Part shown: positions 1 through 5,657 of the stretch, one piece after another | How positions within the stretch are numbered: position 1 is the first letter of the stretch | Layout of the letters: each line of letters opens with the position of its first letter | Source of the DNA: Spirochaetaceae bacterium | GTDB taxonomy: Bacteria; Spirochaetota; Spirochaetia; Treponematales; Treponemataceae | Assembly: GCA_031272345.1 (NCBI GenBank) | Contig: JAISTZ010000036.1 | Span: 1 to 9,180 of the forward strand | Length of the DNA stretch: 9,180 nt | Direction: 5' to 3' | Made by a program: the position numbers and the translations under genes | Notes under the pieces: model-generated | Seen by the model: only the letters and a program-made list of their open reading frames with translations | Told to the model about the DNA's origin: nothing | Databases searched by the model: none

Positions 1-267
1 TACCCCTTCTCGTCGGTGTTCAACCACGACCCGGACAGGCACAAGAAACTCCTCCTGCACCGGGCGGAAATAAAGCGGCTCCGGCGCAAGGTTGACGAAA
101 AGGGCTTCACCCTGGTGCCCCTGGAGTTCTACCTGAAAAACGGCAGGGTAAAAGTGGCCCTGGGGCTCTGCAAAGGGAAGAAGCAGTTCGACAAACGTGC
201 CGATATTAGGGATAGGGATATAAAACTCGACATGGCAAGGGAGTTCAGGCGTGGCTTACAGGGATAG
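1..267 (+). CDS. smpB: SsrA-binding protein SmpB, C-terminal part (5' end outside window)
   Basis: SmpB binds tmRNA (SsrA) and delivers it to ribosomes stalled on broken messages, so that trans-translation can release the ribosome and tag the peptide for degradation. The reading frame is open from the first base of the window (first codons read YPFSS) and ends at TAG 265-267, giving 88 visible residues of a protein usually about 150-160 long. Recognisable family blocks are FNHDPDRHKKLLLH near the start, then the segment around LVPLEFYLKNGRVKVALGLCKGKK, and a basic tail with KRADIRDRDIK. This tail is the part that enters the mRNA channel in known SmpB proteins. The next gene starts three bases after the stop, so the two are probably co-transcribed. 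The identification is secure; only the N-terminal half of the beta-barrel is missing, because of the window edge. Confidence 0.95.
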   Translation, partial: YPFSSVFNHDPDRHKKLLLHRAEIKRLRRKVDEKGFTLVPLEFYLKNGRVKVALGLCKGKKQFDKRADIRDRDIKLDMAREFRRGLQG

Positions 268-270
268 GAC

Positions 271-1092
271 ATGAAAAAAACAGCGGTTTTCATCGTTTTT
301 TCGTTCCTCATCAGTGGGGGGGGCTTCCCCCAGACCCCCCTGCCCTCCACCATCGTGTTCTACGGGGCCCTCTCCAACTCGGAGGACGCCGCCATCATCA
401 CCATGACCGACGAGCTCTTCTATTCCCAGTTGCAGGCCCTGCCGAACTACACCCTGGTTGACAGGCGGAACATCCCCTTCTCGGAGGAAGTCCTGGCGTC
501 CCAGGGGGAAGCCATCGTGTTTCACGCGGAGATCATGCAGGAAGGAGCCGCCTGGGACTGCACCCTCTACGCCATGGTCCCCTCGGCGAACAAGAGCGCG
601 GCCTACACCAGGAAATACGACACCTACTACCGGATCCTCACGGACGCCAAGGGGTCCCTCTCGTCCCTGCTGGGTTCCCTTGAGGGTGACGGGGCGGCGC
701 CTAGGGTTGAGTCCCAGGGGCGGCTCCCCCTCTCCCTGGCTTCCCTTGCGGGGAACTGGAGCGGCGGCAGGGACATCAACAAGGTGGTCCTCCTCCGGGG
801 CGGGAGGGGGTTCGTCATCTTCAAAAACGGCGCGTCCATGAACATCGAAGTAAAAATCGAGGATTCCCAGGTGATTGTGCTGCAAACCAGCAAACCCAAT
901 GCGTCCTTCTACCCGGACATGCCCAGGGACGTGGCCCTCCTGGTGGCAAAAGAAGCGCCCCCCATCCAGTGGAATTTTTCCCTCACCGATGCGGACACCC
1001 TTACGGGGGCCCAAAAAACGGTCCGTCTTCCCCAGGACTCAGACAGCCTGGAAGCCGCGGAAGTCCCCGCGATATGGAAAAGGCGGCCCTAA
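271..1092 (+). CDS. Secreted protein of unknown function, two-part layout
   Basis: I do not recognise a named family. The 273-residue product begins with a clear export signal: KK at residues 2-3, a hydrophobic core AVFIVFSFLIS (5-15), then a Gly/Pro stretch. There is no cysteine lipobox, so it is more likely periplasmic or secreted than a lipoprotein. Residues about 25-130 resemble the alpha/beta domain of CsgG/LpoB/TolB-like envelope proteins, notably a 'YTLVDRRNI' stretch that looks like the usual 'Y-x-V-V-E/D-R-x-x-L' signature. Residues about 150-255 are rich in short beta strands, starting near a 'GNWSGG' motif and ending with 'WNFSLTDADTLTG', like a small lipocalin-type barrel. The ATG at 271 is the only sensible start because it opens the signal peptide; it follows smpB by three bases. 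A run of eight Gs lies inside the signal-peptide codons (316-323). Domain assignments are inference from pattern only. Confidence 0.7.
   Translation: MKKTAVFIVFSFLISGGGFPQTPLPSTIVFYGALSNSEDAAIITMTDELFYSQLQALPNYTLVDRRNIPFSEEVLASQGEAIVFHAEIMQEGAAWDCTLYAMVPSANKSAAYTRKYDTYYRILTDAKGSLSSLLGSLEGDGAAPRVESQGRLPLSLASLAGNWSGGRDINKVVLLRGGRGFVIFKNGASMNIEVKIEDSQVIVLQTSKPNASFYPDMPRDVALLVAKEAPPIQWNFSLTDADTLTGAQKTVRLPQDSDSLEAAEVPAIWKRRP
316..323 (+). repeat. G8 homopolymer inside the signal-peptide codons
   Basis: Eight consecutive Gs encode Gly16-Gly18 just after the hydrophobic core of the secreted protein that starts at 271. C-rich runs follow at 327-331 and 335-340, so the tract can also fold back locally. 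Loss of one G would bring a stop at 404-406, and gain of one G a stop at 459-461; either change would switch the protein off. Whether the tract varies in length cannot be seen from one sequence. Confidence 0.6.
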
Positions 1093-1170
1093 GGGGGAAA
1101 AAAGATATAGCTAAGGAAAAGCGTGCCGATAATAGTAGAGGAAAATTCCTGGAGAGTTTTTCCGCTGACA

Positions 1171-1175
1171 GAGGG
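1171..1175 (+). promoter_or_regulatory. Ribosome binding site that decides the HD-GYP gene start
   Basis: GAGGG lies six bases before the ATG at 1182. The frame is open upstream to 969, but the earlier in-frame ATGs (969, 1074) fall inside the preceding gene and lack a comparable site. The conserved-looking N-terminal domain also begins right at 1182. The 89-base gap from 1093 to 1181 otherwise shows only a weak GATAAT at 1128-1133 with no convincing -35, and a tiny inverted repeat (AGGAA-AA-TTCCT). Confidence 0.6.
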
Positions 1176-1181
1176 CATGGT

Positions 1182-2486
1182 ATGGAGCTGGTAAACGTCG
1201 AGTCGATACAGGAAAACAGCCGCTACACCGGAGAAATCACCATAGACGGGAATCTCCTTGTGTGCGGGCCGGGCCTTCCTGTTACGGCCGGAACGCTGGC
1301 GGCCCTGGAGGAATGGGGCTTTACGGAGGTGCAAGTGACAGGACAAGCCATAGAGAAACCGGGGGCGGAGGGCGCGGCAGAGAACCCCGTAAAACCGGCT
1401 GCCGAATCTGCGGCTCCCCTTCAGCCTGAACCGGAACAGAAACCGGCCCAGCCTTCGGAAAAAGAAGCGCCCCCGCCGGAAAGAACCGTCCTCCCCGCGG
1501 AAAAGGCCGCGGAAATCAGGATAGCCCTCAGGCAGATGGTCGATTTTAAAGACTCAAAGAGTACGGAAAAGGAAAAACAGGCCATCGTTCAATCCATATA
1601 CGACAAGTACATCGAATACCTGGACGCCCTCTTCTCCCGGTACGATTCGCGCAAGGACCTGCAACACCAGGAATTGCCGGAAATGGTAAAAATCCTCGAG
1701 GGCGTTGTGTCCTCCACCAGGCGGTACCTCCTGCAAGTCCAGCCCGCAGCCCTGGATCCCCAAAGGAGCTACCTCCTCAACCACGCCCTCCGTTCCACCG
1801 TCATCGCCATGATAATCGGTATGCAGATGGCCCTTACCTCGGCGAAGCTCGTGGAACTCGGCATTTCTTGTATACTCCACGAGATAGGCATGATACGCCT
1901 GCCCCCGGATCTCTACCTGTCGGCAAAAAAACTCACGGACCAGGAAAAGAAACAACTGTCCATCCACCCCCTCCTGGGGTATAACATCCTCAAGGAGTCC
2001 GGCTTTTCCCCGTCCATCCTCAGGGGGGTGCTCCAGCACCACGAAAAAGAAGACGGTTCAGGGTATCCCTACCGCATCAAGGGGGATAAGATCTCCCTGT
2101 TCGCAAAAATCATTTCCGTGGCCTGCACCTACGAAGCGATTACCTCCGCCAGGGCGTACAAGGACAAGGAAAGCGCCCACAAGGCCACGGTGGAACTGCT
2201 CAAAAACACGGGCAACCACTACGACAAGGAGGTGATGCGGGCCCTCCTTTTCAGCCTGTCCCTCTACCCCATCGGCACCTACGTGTTCCTTTCGGACGGC
2301 AAGGCCGCGGTGGTGGTGGACGTAAACTCCAAGGACCCCAAAAGGCCCGTGGTCCAGCTCCTCAAGGAAAAAGAAAGCAGCGGCGCCCCAAAAATCATCA
2401 CCACCGGCGGGGATCTCCGGGTGCTCCGGGCGCTCACCCCGGACGAAACCGCCGGCATAAAAAAGTCCCTGGAAGGCCCCAGGTGA
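1182..2486 (+). CDS. Soluble HD-GYP-family protein with altered metal ligands
   Basis: HD-GYP domains normally hydrolyse cyclic di-GMP. This 434-residue protein has no membrane segment. Residues 1-55 form a small N-terminal domain of the kind often found ahead of HD-GYP in spirochaetes, 56-110 are a Pro/Glu/Ala-rich linker, and about 165-370 are the HD-GYP domain, followed by a beta-rich tail (about 375-434). His201, His233, His262, His286 and His287 sit at the spacing expected for metal-binding histidines, and the GYP motif is intact at 294-296. However, the signature HD pair reads HE (233-234), the usual HDIGK lysine is Met237, and the later 'VAD' aspartate is Cys315. Activity is therefore uncertain: it may be a divergent phosphodiesterase or a c-di-GMP-responsive binding protein. 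Its stop overlaps the next start (GTGA), implying coupling to the cell-wall gene ddl. The family call is secure; the catalytic state is not. Confidence 0.85.
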   Translation: MELVNVESIQENSRYTGEITIDGNLLVCGPGLPVTAGTLAALEEWGFTEVQVTGQAIEKPGAEGAAENPVKPAAESAAPLQPEPEQKPAQPSEKEAPPPERTVLPAEKAAEIRIALRQMVDFKDSKSTEKEKQAIVQSIYDKYIEYLDALFSRYDSRKDLQHQELPEMVKILEGVVSSTRRYLLQVQPAALDPQRSYLLNHALRSTVIAMIIGMQMALTSAKLVELGISCILHEIGMIRLPPDLYLSAKKLTDQEKKQLSIHPLLGYNILKESGFSPSILRGVLQHHEKEDGSGYPYRIKGDKISLFAKIISVACTYEAITSARAYKDKESAHKATVELLKNTGNHYDKEVMRALLFSLSLYPIGTYVFLSDGKAAVVVDVNSKDPKRPVVQLLKEKESSGAPKIITTGGDLRVLRALTPDETAGIKKSLEGPR

Positions 2487-3595
2487 ACGTCGTCCTCTTA
2501 TACGGCGGAAAGAGCGGGGAGCACGAAATTTCCCTCCTTTCCGCCTCCGCGATTTTGCGGAACATAGACCGCCCTCGCCACAGGGTCACCCTCATCGGCA
2601 TAAACAAGGGCGGCCTGTGGTTCTTGCAGGACCCCTCCGAGGCGGAGCGCGTCCGGAATGACCCGGAGGCTGTGCTCCGCATCAGCGAGGACGAGGGCGT
2701 GGCGGTTGTGCCGGGGAGGGGCCTTGCACTTGCGTCATCGGGAACGAAAATTCAGGCGGACATCGTGTTCCCCGCCCTCCACGGGACCTTCGGCGAGGAC
2801 GGCACGGTGCAGGGGCTCCTGGACTGCGCGGGGCTGCCCTATGTGGGGAGCGGCGTCGGGGCCAGCGCCGTCAGCATGGACAAGGAGCGGACAAAGCAGG
2901 TCTGGCAGAACGCGGGGCTCCCGGTTGTGCCCTGGCGGTGCCTCCGCTCCCCCGGGCCGGACAGGGACGCCCTCGACGGATGCGAGGGGGCCTTCGGGTA
3001 TCCCCTCTTTGTCAAACCCTCCGCCGGGGGAAGCTCCGTTGGGGCCGCAAAGGCCGGGGACAGGGCCGCCCTGGAAGCCGCGGTTGCCGAAGCCTTCCTC
3101 TGGGACGAGAAGGTCCTGGTGGAGCCCGCAATCCCGGCCAGGGAAATCGAGTGTTCCGTCACGGGGAACCCCTTCTGCCCGCCGGGCTCGCCCCCGGAAC
3201 ACACCGTCCGGGCCTATTGCCTGGGGGAAATCAACCCCGCCCACGAATTCTACGACTCCGACGCCAAGTACATCGACCCGGAGGGCGCGTCCACGGTCAC
3301 ACCGGCGCGCCTCACCCCGGAGCAGGCCTGCTTCATCGAAGACACGGCGAAGCGGGCCTACGCCGCCCTGGACTGCGCGGGCCTGGCCAGGGTTGATTTT
3401 TTCATCAACAAAAAAACCGGGGCGGTCTTTTTGAACGAAATCAATACCATGCCGGGTTTTACGGCCATCAGCATGTTCCCCAAGATGTGCGCCGCCTGGG
3501 GCATGGACTTTCCCTCGGTGATTGAACTCCTTTTGGAAGAAGGGCTTGCCCGCTTCAAGCACGTGAACCGGAAAAAGACCGACTACCGCTTTTAA
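2483..3595 (+). CDS. ddl: D-alanine--D-alanine ligase
   Basis: This is the cytoplasmic ATP-grasp enzyme that joins two D-alanines to make the dipeptide end of the peptidoglycan stem peptide. The 370 residues match the family's usual length. Visible signatures are the N-terminal GGKSGEHEISLLSA with Glu15, the ATP-grasp segment with 'SMDKERTKQVW', the 'KPSAGGSSVGA' loop (178-188; Ser184/Ser185), 'DAKY' with Lys262-Tyr263, and the C-terminal metal/substrate motif 'NEINTMPGFT'. The tyrosine in 'AKY' is the residue typical of D-Ala-D-Ala ligases rather than of VanA-type D-Ala-D-Lac enzymes, so an ordinary Ddl specificity is expected. It starts with GTG at 2483, four bases inside the upstream stop, which supports re-initiation by ribosomes finishing the HD-GYP gene. 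It ends with TAA at 3593-3595; no GC-rich terminator hairpin with a T-run follows. Confidence 0.95.
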   Translation: MNVVLLYGGKSGEHEISLLSASAILRNIDRPRHRVTLIGINKGGLWFLQDPSEAERVRNDPEAVLRISEDEGVAVVPGRGLALASSGTKIQADIVFPALHGTFGEDGTVQGLLDCAGLPYVGSGVGASAVSMDKERTKQVWQNAGLPVVPWRCLRSPGPDRDALDGCEGAFGYPLFVKPSAGGSSVGAAKAGDRAALEAAVAEAFLWDEKVLVEPAIPAREIECSVTGNPFCPPGSPPEHTVRAYCLGEINPAHEFYDSDAKYIDPEGASTVTPARLTPEQACFIEDTAKRAYAALDCAGLARVDFFINKKTGAVFLNEINTMPGFTAISMFPKMCAAWGMDFPSVIELLLEEGLARFKHVNRKKTDYRF

Positions 3596-3611
3596 AACAC
3601 AGAAAAGCCGA

Positions 3612-3639
3612 TTGACAAAAAATATTTTCTCTATATCTT
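3612..3639 (+). promoter_or_regulatory. Likely sigma-70-type promoter for the signalling operon
   Basis: A perfect TTGACA (3612-3617) is followed after 16 bases by TATCTT (3634-3639), a 4-of-6 match to the -10 consensus. The local sequence is AT-rich compared with the GC-rich genes around it. Transcription would start near 3646 and leave a leader of about 60 bases before the ATG at 3705. An alternative -10-like TATACT at 3684-3689 has no good -35 and would start too close to the gene. Confidence 0.6.
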
Positions 3640-3691
3640 AGAACCATGAGGTGACACTGTTTTCTGATTGCGCTAAAATTATATATACTAA

Positions 3692-3696
3692 GGGGG
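3692..3696 (+). promoter_or_regulatory. Ribosome binding site that decides the receiver gene start
   Basis: GGGGG within AAGGGGGAAAG lies eight bases before the ATG at 3705. A GTG at 3651 would extend the protein by 18 residues, but it has no such site and would lie almost at the predicted transcription start, so the ATG is preferred. Confidence 0.65.
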
Positions 3697-3704
3697 AAAG
3701 CGGG

Positions 3705-4397
3705 ATGAAGAGTGGCAAGAAGGACGGCGGGATCAAGGTATCTGACGAAATGCTGGCCCAGTTGACCGGGGACAAAAAGCGGATTACCCGGCAGATAAGC
3801 GTACTTGTTGTTGATGACGCGGTTTTTAACCTGTCGGCCCTGCGCAATATCCTTAAAAAAGGCGGCTACGCGGTGAACGTCGCCACGTCGGGGCACGACG
3901 CCCTGGATGCGTTTTCCCGAACCCTGGTTGATGTGGCAATCCACGACATCGAGATGCACGATATGTCCGGAATCGATATCTACACAAAGATGCTCGAAGA
4001 TCCGGTGACAAAGTCTATTCCGGTTGTCTTTGTTACCGCCGATAACGACACTTCTACGGTAACCCGGGCCCTCGGGATGGGAGCTTCCGGCTATGTGGTG
4101 AAGCCCTACAGCGACGCAATCCTGCTGGGCAAGGTAAAGGCCGCGGCGGAGGGCGGGCAGATAGATCAGGGTATGCTCTACCTGCTCAAGAATATACGGA
4201 CGATCCGGGACATGATGCAGGAGGGGAAGCTGATTGAAGCGGCCGAACTATTTAATGAAATACCGGTGGATATTTTTAAGGCGTCCCTCGTGGTCATGCT
4301 GAACCGCCTGCACGTGTATCTGTCAGGCAGGGACCTGTCGAGCGCCGTCAAAATGAGCGAGACCATTCTCCAGGAGCTGGAAACGGCCTGGAACTAG
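3705..4397 (+). CDS. Response regulator: receiver domain with helical C-terminal extension
   Basis: The 230-residue protein carries a complete phospho-acceptor (REC) domain at about 30-150: the acidic pair Asp37-Asp38, phospho-acceptor Asp81, Thr111, and Lys133 in 'VVKPY'. The residue that is usually Pro in 'MxP' is His85. Residues about 152-230 are predicted mostly helical and show no helix-turn-helix, GGDEF, HD-GYP or other known output domain, so the output is probably by protein contact. It is the first gene after the promoter at 3612 and shares an operon with a FIST sensor and a hybrid kinase that has its own Hpt domain. It is therefore the natural final phosphate acceptor of that relay (inference). 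The C-terminal helices resemble the tail of the kinase in pattern. It is also possible that it works as a phosphate sink or a scaffold. Confidence 0.88.
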   Translation: MKSGKKDGGIKVSDEMLAQLTGDKKRITRQISVLVVDDAVFNLSALRNILKKGGYAVNVATSGHDALDAFSRTLVDVAIHDIEMHDMSGIDIYTKMLEDPVTKSIPVVFVTADNDTSTVTRALGMGASGYVVKPYSDAILLGKVKAAAEGGQIDQGMLYLLKNIRTIRDMMQEGKLIEAAELFNEIPVDIFKASLVVMLNRLHVYLSGRDLSSAVKMSETILQELETAWN

Positions 4398-4436
4398 GGG
4401 ACACGATGAAAAGCGCCGGGTTTTTCAGCGCGTCCC
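4398..4436 (+). other. Imperfect 15-bp stem-loop between receiver and FIST genes
   Basis: The arm at 4398-4412 pairs with 4422-4436 over 15 positions with two mismatches, around a nine-base loop (4413-4421). It begins directly after the receiver stop codon and ends four bases before the strong GGAGG of the FIST gene. It lacks a following T-run, so it is not a standard terminator. It could instead be a stability or processing element, or could set the relative dose of receiver and sensor. Confidence 0.55.
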
Positions 4437-4440
4437 TAAA

Positions 4441-4445
4441 GGAGG
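4441..4445 (+). promoter_or_regulatory. Strong ribosome binding site for the FIST gene
   Basis: GGAGG in the context AAAGGAGGAACC lies just before the ATG at 4450. It is the closest match to the anti-Shine-Dalgarno sequence in the window and suggests that the FIST protein is made at a high level compared with its neighbours. Confidence 0.7.
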
Positions 4446-4449
4446 AACC

Positions 4450-5640
4450 ATGTTAAAATCAATTACGGTTTTTACGGAAGAGCTGGATGACGGTGAAGGG
4501 GCGGCCCGGGAGATACTCGAAAAACTCAAGGGGTTTGAGCTGCTCTCCCACAGCGCGGGAATCATTTTTTGCACCCCCGACTTTGTAACCGAAGGGGTGT
4601 ATGAGGCCGTGGCAAAGGCTCTGCCCTTTGAAGTTGTGGGCGCCACAACCCTGAGCCAGTCAACCAACAGCGGTTTCGGCGAATTCATGCTCACCCTGAC
4701 GGTCCTCACCGGGGACGACGTTGTGTTCGGCGCGGGGGTCTCCGGCGAAATTCCCGCGCCCGGCGGCGCGGAGGAGGCCCTCCTCCCGGCGGTGGAACAG
4801 GCAAGGGCAAAACTGAAAGGGGAAGCCCCCAGGATGGTCATGGCTTTTTGCCCGACCAGTCCGGCGGGTTCTCCCAACGACCGGTATGTCGACACCCTTA
4901 CGAAACTCGCCGGGGGGATTCCCGTGTTCGGCGGCATAAGCCTGGATTACAGCGTATCGGTCACCGAAGACGCCTACTGTTTTTACAATGACAGGGCGTC
5001 CAAAAACCGCGCGGTGACTCTGCTCATCGGCGGCAATATTCAGCCCCGGTTCTTTTTTGCCACCCTGCTCGACGATACGCGCCTGCCGTACTCCGGGGAG
5101 ATCACCGGCGCGCGGGATGCGAGTGTCTACAGCATCAACGGCGAGAGCGCCATCAAATACTTCGAGCGCGCGGGCTTTGCCAAGGGCGGCAAACTCGATG
5201 AGGGTTTCCGCTTCATGCCGGCGCTCCTGGACGTGTCAAAGGCCGAGGGGTTTGAGGGGGTGCCTCCGTTCTTCCGCAATTTCCAGGCGGCGAATCCTGA
5301 CGGCAGCATTTACTGCATGGGCCTGGTTCCCCAGGGGAGTATCTTTACCCTTTCGCGGCTTGATGCGGATGCCTGCGAGCGGGCGGACGCGGACCTGATA
5401 GATCGCGTCAAAAAAGCCGCCCCGGACGCGCGGGCCCTCTTCGTCATCTGCTGCGACGGGCGCAGGCTGGCGCTCATGCTTGACAAAACCCGGGGCATTC
5501 GTTTTTACCACGAGCGCCTCAAAGACTTCGCCCCCTTTGTCTCCGCCTACAGCGCCGGAGAAATCTGTCCCCTCCTGCACGATGAAAACCGCACCGTCAA
5601 CCGGCTCCAGATGTTCACCACCGCGATATGCGTTTTGTAG
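4450..5640 (+). CDS. Stand-alone FIST-domain sensor protein
   Basis: FIST (F-box and intracellular signal transduction) domains are small-ligand sensory modules. This 396-residue protein is essentially FIST_N (about 30-210) followed by FIST_C (about 220-390), with no fused output domain, no signal peptide and no membrane segment, so it should be cytoplasmic. Supporting features are 'EVVGATTLSQS' (61-71), 'PVFGGISLDY' (158-167), and the C-terminal 'SAYSAGEICPL' block (365-375) followed by 'RLQMFTTAICVL' at the end, which match the usual FIST_C ending. Only three histidines are present: 34, 354 and 377. The gene lies directly upstream of a hybrid histidine kinase (17 bases apart), the same arrangement and size as NosP-type FIST proteins that bind haem and control a co-encoded kinase. 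Whether this one binds haem, nitric oxide or another ligand cannot be decided from sequence. The family assignment is strong; the ligand is unknown. Confidence 0.87.
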   Translation: MLKSITVFTEELDDGEGAAREILEKLKGFELLSHSAGIIFCTPDFVTEGVYEAVAKALPFEVVGATTLSQSTNSGFGEFMLTLTVLTGDDVVFGAGVSGEIPAPGGAEEALLPAVEQARAKLKGEAPRMVMAFCPTSPAGSPNDRYVDTLTKLAGGIPVFGGISLDYSVSVTEDAYCFYNDRASKNRAVTLLIGGNIQPRFFFATLLDDTRLPYSGEITGARDASVYSINGESAIKYFERAGFAKGGKLDEGFRFMPALLDVSKAEGFEGVPPFFRNFQAANPDGSIYCMGLVPQGSIFTLSRLDADACERADADLIDRVKKAAPDARALFVICCDGRRLALMLDKTRGIRFYHERLKDFAPFVSAYSAGEICPLLHDENRTVNRLQMFTTAICVL

Positions 5641-5657
5641 ATTTTTAGAAGGATAGC

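Noticed and set aside
256..1014. 252-codon open frame on the - strand opposite the secreted-protein gene
   Set aside because: It lies antisense to a gene with a clear signal peptide, has a low-complexity Gly/Pro/Val/His-rich composition typical of GC-rich shadow frames, and shows no recognisable domain.
969..1181. Upstream extension of the HD-GYP frame back to an ATG at 969
   Set aside because: The extension lies mostly inside the previous gene, has low-complexity sequence, and lacks a ribosome site, whereas GAGGG precedes the ATG at 1182.
2735..3562. 275-codon open frame on the - strand opposite ddl
   Set aside because: The + strand encodes a complete, unmistakable Ddl; the antisense frame is a shadow of GC-rich codon use.
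3596..3640. Terminator after ddl
   Set aside because: The region is AT-rich with short AT palindromes but has no GC-rich stem followed by a T-run.
3651..3671. Possible sigma-54 promoter (TGACAC ... TTGC)
   Set aside because: The two elements are ten bases apart instead of the required five, so the GG/GC spacing is wrong.
3651..3704. GTG at 3651 as start of the receiver gene
   Set aside because: No ribosome site precedes it and it almost coincides with the predicted transcription start; the ATG at 3705 has GGGGG eight bases upstream.
4771..4787. Inverted repeat GGAGGAG-GCC-CTCCTCC
   Set aside because: It is inside the FIST coding region, encodes Glu-Glu-Ala-Leu-Leu with ordinary codons for this genome, and is short; chance is enough.
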